Below, piece after piece: positions 59,889-64,000 of a stretch of DNA of 64,000 bases. The notes beneath the pieces are model-generated. The model saw only the letters and a program-made list of their open reading frames with translations, was not told where the DNA came from and ran no database searches. This DNA is from Veillonellaceae bacterium (GTDB lineage Bacteria; Bacillota_C; Negativicutes; UBA1444): the NCBI GenBank assembly GCA_012798135.1, contig JAAZNU010000021.1:62001-126000 (forward strand). Reading direction: 5' to 3'. Position 1 is the first letter of the stretch, and each line of letters begins with the position of its first letter. The position numbers and the translations under genes were made by a program.

Positions 59889-60167
59889 ATGTTTGTAGTG
59901 CATACCTTGAACCAGTTGGAAGAGGCTGTCCGTGCCGGCGCCGGAGAAATCCTGGTGACGGGAGGCTTGGCGAGCAATGTGCGCGAGGCGTATCTGTCGC
60001 AACCCGGCCGGGACACGTCCGTGCCCCTGGACTCCGAACACAATGTCGGGGTCCCGCTCTGGCGGGTCGCCTCTTTGATGGTCGTCACGGACCAGTACGC
60101 CATACTGGATACGCAGCTGGAATCACAATCGCCCTGCATGATTTTGCAGCGAACGACGCACCACTGA
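59889..60167 (+). CDS. Uncharacterised small protein
   Basis: 92 residues from ATG 59889, with GGAAGGAG eight bases upstream. FVVHTLNQLEEAVRAGAGEILVTGGLASNVREAYL resembles the start of an alpha/beta fold with a Gly-rich turn; nothing diagnostic follows. No signal peptide or membrane helix. It is a single-gene unit with its own promoter, palindromic operator and terminator. No family recognised. Confidence 0.65.
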   Translation: MFVVHTLNQLEEAVRAGAGEILVTGGLASNVREAYLSQPGRDTSVPLDSEHNVGVPLWRVASLMVVTDQYAILDTQLESQSPCMILQRTTHH

Positions 60168-60200
60168 GATGACGGATATTGCATATATCGATGGATTCTG

Positions 60201-60230
60201 ACCTGCAGCCGACCGGTTGCAGGTTTTTTT
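60201..60230 (+). terminator. Intrinsic terminator
   Basis: ACCTGCA (60201-60207) pairs with TGCAGGT (60218-60224), 10-nt loop, followed by an uninterrupted T run to 60230. Confidence 0.9.
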
Positions 60231-60320
60231 GTCGTGTGCAGGAGAAAGAGGAGAAATGTGGAAATAACTTTGTTCAAGGGGGAGTCATCCCTAATAGAGT
60301 CGTGTGGGGAGATTTAAAGG

Positions 60321-61178
60321 ATGGATGTACTGAAAAGCATTAACCAGGCCATTCCGGAACTGTCGAAAAGCCAAAAGGTAGTGGCGTACTATATTCTTGA
60401 GAACTGGCAGACGGTGGCGTACAAATCAGCGCGGACTTTGGCGGAGGAGCTTTCGGTCAGCCAATCGACGATCCTGCGTACAGCCGATCAGTTGGGATTT
60501 GTCGGTTTTCCCGCGTTACAGGAAGCCTTGCAGGGCGTGATCAACGAAAGAGTATCGATCCTTTCCCAGCTCGATTTGGCCGCAACGGAAGAGAAAAAGC
60601 AAGGTTCAGCGACTGATGAAATAGCGAAAGTGCTCAATCTTCACGAGGCCAACCTACAAAAGACGTTCCGACAGCTTGACGCTGAGAAGATCAAACGGGT
60701 GGCGTCGATTCTGCTGGAAGCGGACAGGGTAGCCGTTGTCGGCATGCGCTCTTCGTCTGCGGTGGCCCATTGTCTCGGCTTTAATCTCAGCTTTATTCGC
60801 GGCAATGTGCAAGTTTTCAACAGCGACTATATGCTACTGGAATATATTGCCTCCATGAGCCCGGCGGATGCTTTGGTCGTGTCCAGTTTCTCGCGGTATA
60901 CGATGGCTGCTATCGAGGTGGCTCGGACCGCCAAAAAAAAACAATGCAAAGTTGTGGCCATTACCGATAATATGACATCCCCGCTGATTGCCATTGCCGA
61001 TGAATCTTTCATCGTGTCGACGACATCCAGGCATATAAACCATTCTTTTGTGGCGGCGATTGCTGTGGTGGACGCCATTCTGACTTTAATGACGCGAACC
61101 GGACAACAGAACGCGCGAAAGAGATTGACCGGAATCGAAGAGCAGGTGGATAGTCTGAAAATTTTTTATAATACCTGA
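60321..61178 (+). CDS. MurR/RpiR-family transcriptional regulator
   Basis: 285 residues. N-terminal HTH_6 domain (INQAIPELSKSQKVVAYYIL, SARTLAEELSVSQSTILRTADQLGF) and C-terminal SIS domain (VAVVGMRSSSAVAHCLGFNL, VVSSFSRYTMAAIEVARTAK), the standard RpiR layout. SIS domains bind phosphosugars, so it probably senses a sugar phosphate. The only neighbour it could control is a broken Opp ATPase gene downstream, so the original target operon may be lost or elsewhere. Confidence 0.92.
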   Translation: MDVLKSINQAIPELSKSQKVVAYYILENWQTVAYKSARTLAEELSVSQSTILRTADQLGFVGFPALQEALQGVINERVSILSQLDLAATEEKKQGSATDEIAKVLNLHEANLQKTFRQLDAEKIKRVASILLEADRVAVVGMRSSSAVAHCLGFNLSFIRGNVQVFNSDYMLLEYIASMSPADALVVSSFSRYTMAAIEVARTAKKKQCKVVAITDNMTSPLIAIADESFIVSTTSRHINHSFVAAIAVVDAILTLMTRTGQQNARKRLTGIEEQVDSLKIFYNT

Positions 61179-61225
61179 GCAATCTTGCAGGAGTTTTCGT
61201 TCCCTTGGCGAAACTAAACTAATAA

Positions 61226-61897
61226 ATGACGCATGTGAGTAAAAAAATAAAAAAAAGCGAGATTATTGCCGAACCGATCAAGGTATGCCGAACGATCACC
61301 AACAAGTCGGAACTGGATGACAAGGTGTATGAACTGATGGAAACGGTCGGTTTGGCGGAAAGACTGGTCAACGCCTATCCGCACGAGCTGGATGGCGGCC
61401 GGCGCCAACGCATCGGCGTCGCCAGAGCCTTGGCGCTTGACCCCCAATTCATCGTCTGCGACGAGCCGGTATCTGCCTTGGACGTTTCGATTCAGGCCCA
61501 GATCCTGAATCTGATGATGGACCTGCAAGAAGAACGCGGGCTGACTTATATGTTTATAACCCATGACCTCAGTGTCGTTAAACATATTAGCCAGGATATT
61601 GCGGTGATGTATCTGGGGCAATGTGTGGAAAGGACATCCTCGACGGAATTGTTCAGAAATCCGCTGCATCCCTATACGCAGGCCCTGTTGGATGCCGTTC
61701 CCGTTCCAAGTCTGCGGCATAAACAGCAGCTGACCGGAATCATTAAAGGCGAGATAACCAGCCCGATCAATCCCAAACCAGGTTGCCGCTTCGCGGCTCG
61801 TTGCCCGAAAGCCACCGCCGCCTGCACACAACAGGATGTTTCTTTGCGCGAAATCGCCGAGGGTCATTTCGTCGCTTGCACGCTTTTTAAACAATAA
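61226..61897 (+). pseudogene. Truncated OppF/DppF-like ABC transporter ATPase
   Basis: The frame encodes 223 residues that match only the C-terminal two thirds of an oligopeptide/dipeptide ABC ATPase: IIAEPIKVCR, the signature LDGGRRQRIGVARAL (usual LSGGQ changed to LDGGR), Walker B FIVCDEPVSALD, FITHDLSVVKHI and the C-terminal oligo_HPY domain with RCPKATAAC. The Walker A lysine region and about 110 N-terminal residues are absent. The DNA before it is A-rich and has no good ribosome-binding site. No permease or binding-protein gene is present. It could not hydrolyse ATP as a normal ABC subunit and is best read as a remnant. Confidence 0.85.
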
Positions 61898-62084
61898 CTT
61901 GGAACCGATTTGATGATTTGTGAATTTGCGAATCGCTGAATCGATGGCTTATTATTTTTGCCTGGACTTTGGTTCGGGCTATTTTTTTAAAATGAAGGAT
62001 TTCTGGGGCGGATTGGATAATAGTTACTAACAGGATTTATGTACGGATGCGTGGATCCGAGTATGATACAGGGATGGCGATCGA

Positions 62085-63905
62085 GTGAAGACCCTGCGGG
62101 CCCATTTGTTCATCGGCGGGTTGCTGTTGATTTTGCTGCCGGCGCTGTTGTTGGCCGGTTATTATTTTCGGGAAGTTTCGCGAACCGGGACCATTCCATT
62201 GACGATCGATCTGGAACCGGCGGTGGCGGGAGCGGCGGGCATCGTATTGCTGGCGCTGCTGCTGTTGCTGTGGGTGTATCGAAGCATTGTCGTGCCGCTG
62301 CGACTGTTGACGGAGGCGGCTCGGGCGATTCGCGAAGGCCGGTTCGACGATCAGACAGAGGCCCGCTTTCCCTCATCGGGCCCGCTGGAAGTCCGCGAGC
62401 TGTTGTATACGTTTGCCCGGATGGCCGAAAAGATCAACATGCAGATCCGGTCCCTGGAAAAGGCCAACGAGATCCTGGCGCAAAAGGAAGAACGCTGGCA
62501 GCTAGCGCTGCAGGGAAATAAAGACGGAATCTGGGACTGGGATGTCGCGACCGACTCCATGTTTCATTCGGACCGCTACCGTGAACTGTTCGGATTCGTG
62601 GCAGGCGAGGAACCGGCGACCCATGACGAGTGGTTATCCTGCATTCATCCTGAGGATCAGGCGATGGTGCGGCAGAAACTGGCCGATCATCTGCAGGGAT
62701 TGTCGCCGTATTTCGAAGTGGAGTATCGCTGCAGGGACAAGGACGGACAGTACAAATGGATTCAGGACCGGGGCCGGGCGCACTGGGACGCGCAGGGGCA
62801 GCCGGTCCGGATGGTGGGCTCGTCCACGGATATCACCGACCGTAAACAGATGGAAGAAAAGCTGATTTATTACAGCATGCGCGATTCATTGACTGGCCTG
62901 TACAACCGGGCGTATTTCCAGGAAGAACTGCGTCGTCTGAACGACGGCCGGTACGCGCCGATTGCGGTGATCGTCTGCGATGTCGACGGCTTGAAGTTAT
63001 ATAACGACAGCTTCGGCCATCTGCTTGGCGACCGGCTGCTCAAGAAGGCGGCGGATCTGCTGGCGAAGACGTTCCGCAGCGGCGATGTGGTGGCCCGGAT
63101 CGGCGGCGACGAATTCGTCGTGCTGTTGCCACAGGCCTCGGCGGAAATCGTGGAGAAAACGATTCGGCGGCTGAAGGCTTCGATGGCGGAAGCCAATGTG
63201 CAGTCCGACGAGTTTTTGTTGAGCATGTCGATCGGCACGGCGATCAGCCCGGATGGGAAGGTCAATCTGACTCGTCTGTTCCGGGAGGCTGACAGCAATA
63301 TGTACCGCGAGAAGAGCCGCCGCGGCGCCGAGATTCGTTCGGCGATCATTCAGACCATCGTCCGGCTGCTCGAAAAACGGGACCATATCGCGGAAGGGCA
63401 TGCCCGCCGGGTGGAGGAGATTTGCGTACGGCTGGCTGAGACCGCCGGCTTTTCACCGGAACGGATCGACAGCATTCGGCTGTTGGCGGAGTATCATGAC
63501 CTTGGCAAAGTCGGGATTCCGGACCGAATTCTGTTCAAAAAAGGTCCGCTGACCAGCGTGGAAAAACGGGAGATTCAGCGCCACAGCGAGATCGGCCACC
63601 GGATCGCCTTGTCGGTAGCGGAAATTCGGCCGGTTGCCGAATGGATTCTGAAGCATCAGGAGTGGTGGGATGGCCACGGCTACCCCCTGGGGATCGCCGG
63701 CCAAGATATACCTTTGGAATGCCGGATTCTGGCGATTGCCGACGCCTACGACTCGATGACGAGCGACCGGCCGTATCGGCCGGCGATGAGCCACGAAGAA
63801 GCGATGGAGGAACTGCGGCGTTGCGCCGGTTCACAGTTCGATCCGGCCTTGATCGAGTTGTTCAACGGGATGGATCCTCGGCAATGGATGGAAAATGCGG
63901 GTTGA
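62085..63905 (+). CDS. PAS-GGDEF-HD-GYP membrane signalling protein
   Basis: 606 residues from GTG 62085. Two membrane helices (about 7-27 and 47-66) enclose a short external loop. A HAMP-like linker (~67-118) follows, then a PAS domain with PAC motif (~135-260, DGIWDWDVATD...WIQDRGRAHWD), a GGDEF domain (~265-430) with intact RIGGDEFVVLL and the RSGD inhibitory site five residues before it, and an HD-GYP domain (~430-600) with HDLGKVGIPD and HQEWWDGHGYP. Both synthesis and breakdown of cyclic-di-GMP are possible; the HH of the HHExxDGxGYP motif reads HQ. Upstream (61898-62084) no further gene is seen. Confidence 0.92.
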   Translation: MKTLRAHLFIGGLLLILLPALLLAGYYFREVSRTGTIPLTIDLEPAVAGAAGIVLLALLLLLWVYRSIVVPLRLLTEAARAIREGRFDDQTEARFPSSGPLEVRELLYTFARMAEKINMQIRSLEKANEILAQKEERWQLALQGNKDGIWDWDVATDSMFHSDRYRELFGFVAGEEPATHDEWLSCIHPEDQAMVRQKLADHLQGLSPYFEVEYRCRDKDGQYKWIQDRGRAHWDAQGQPVRMVGSSTDITDRKQMEEKLIYYSMRDSLTGLYNRAYFQEELRRLNDGRYAPIAVIVCDVDGLKLYNDSFGHLLGDRLLKKAADLLAKTFRSGDVVARIGGDEFVVLLPQASAEIVEKTIRRLKASMAEANVQSDEFLLSMSIGTAISPDGKVNLTRLFREADSNMYREKSRRGAEIRSAIIQTIVRLLEKRDHIAEGHARRVEEICVRLAETAGFSPERIDSIRLLAEYHDLGKVGIPDRILFKKGPLTSVEKREIQRHSEIGHRIALSVAEIRPVAEWILKHQEWWDGHGYPLGIAGQDIPLECRILAIADAYDSMTSDRPYRPAMSHEEAMEELRRCAGSQFDPALIELFNGMDPRQWMENAG

Positions 63906-63923
63906 AGCGAGGTTCGGCGATTG

Positions 63924-64000
63924 ATGAAACGAGTTGTGGTCGTGGGTGGCGGAGCCGCGGGCCTGATGGCGGCAATCAGCGCTGCTGAAAACGGCGCTGC
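63924..64000 (+). CDS. FAD-dependent flavoprotein, N-terminus only
   Basis: The window ends after 25 residues, MKRVVVVGGGAAGLMAAISA and five more. VVVGGGAAGLMAA is the dinucleotide-binding GxGxxG turn of FAD/NAD(P)-dependent oxidoreductases; the form is close to the BaiN/HI0933-like group. It starts 18 nt after the signalling gene. Confidence 0.75.
   Translation, partial: MKRVVVVGGGAAGLMAAISAAENGA

Noticed and set aside
1..64000. tRNA, rRNA, CRISPR arrays, insertion sequences or prophage genes
   Set aside because: None recognised: no cloverleaf, no regularly spaced repeats and no transposase or integrase motifs among the plausible genes. A tRNA scan would be needed to exclude tRNAs fully.

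Overview
The window reads as a chromosomal segment of a motile Gram-positive-lineage bacterium that has an outer membrane, most likely a Negativicutes/Sporomusaceae-type organism. Envelope evidence: a type V autotransporter ending in an outer-membrane beta-barrel, a PilQ/GspD-like secretin, and heptosyltransferase-like GT9 enzymes. Lineage evidence: the late flagellar locus follows the Bacillus/Clostridia order comFC-yvyF-flgM-flgN-flgK-flgL-DUF6470-fliW-csrA-hag-flaG-fliD-fliS, with FliW/CsrA control and sigma-28-type promoters. The species assignment is inference. No rRNA, tRNA or CRISPR array was recognised.

Layout. 1-3.6 kb: two glycan-related genes on the minus strand (GT2, cut by the window edge, and a TPR/GT9-like protein) and a divergent RTX serralysin-type metalloprotease. 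3.7-26 kb: a long plus-strand surface-glycan locus, tightly packed with many ATGA/TTGA start-stop overlaps. It opens with a three-gene Gtr-like set (polytopic GT-C candidate, GtrB, GtrA). Sugar-nucleotide enzymes follow (epimerase, SDR, Gfo/Idh). Next is a complete GDP-D-glycero-D-manno-heptose pathway: transaldolase, an HddC-GmhA fusion, HddA and GmhB. Then come a Gmd-like dehydratase, eight glycosyltransferases, a phosphomannomutase and a YdcF-like protein, closed by a terminator. 26-31 kb: a subtilase autotransporter, a secreted MA-clan peptidase and a secreted PDZ protein, ended by a bidirectional terminator.

31-40 kb: a minus-strand heptosyltransferase, a DUF4143-type ATPase behind tandem palindromic operators, and central sugar-nucleotide metabolism (manC, a phosphohexomutase, galU, galE, pgi), which feeds GDP-mannose, UDP-glucose/galactose and fructose-6-P to the glycan locus. 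40-43 kb: PilP-like protein, secretin, and a NarL/DegU-type response regulator broken by a 2-nt frameshift. 43-46.7 kb: recD2, comFC and a minus-strand HD-GYP gene. 47-59 kb: the late flagellar locus. It also carries a RelB/RelE-type toxin-antitoxin pair between hag and flaG, a predicted CsrA-binding hairpin in the hag leader, and a calcium-binding-like protein at the end. 59-64 kb: a structured non-coding RNA with its own sigma-A promoter, a zinc-ribbon protein, a small orphan protein behind a palindromic operator, an RpiR regulator next to a truncated Opp ATPase, a PAS-GGDEF-HD-GYP protein and the start of a flavoprotein.

The least explained signal is a hairpin element present twice (about 38608-38686 and 52587-52654). 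The 33-nt loop is identical in both copies. The lower stems are unrelated in sequence but fully complementary within each copy, with the same bulged C and a covarying 5-bp upper stem. This is the pattern expected of a conserved structured RNA or an unusual small repeat family.
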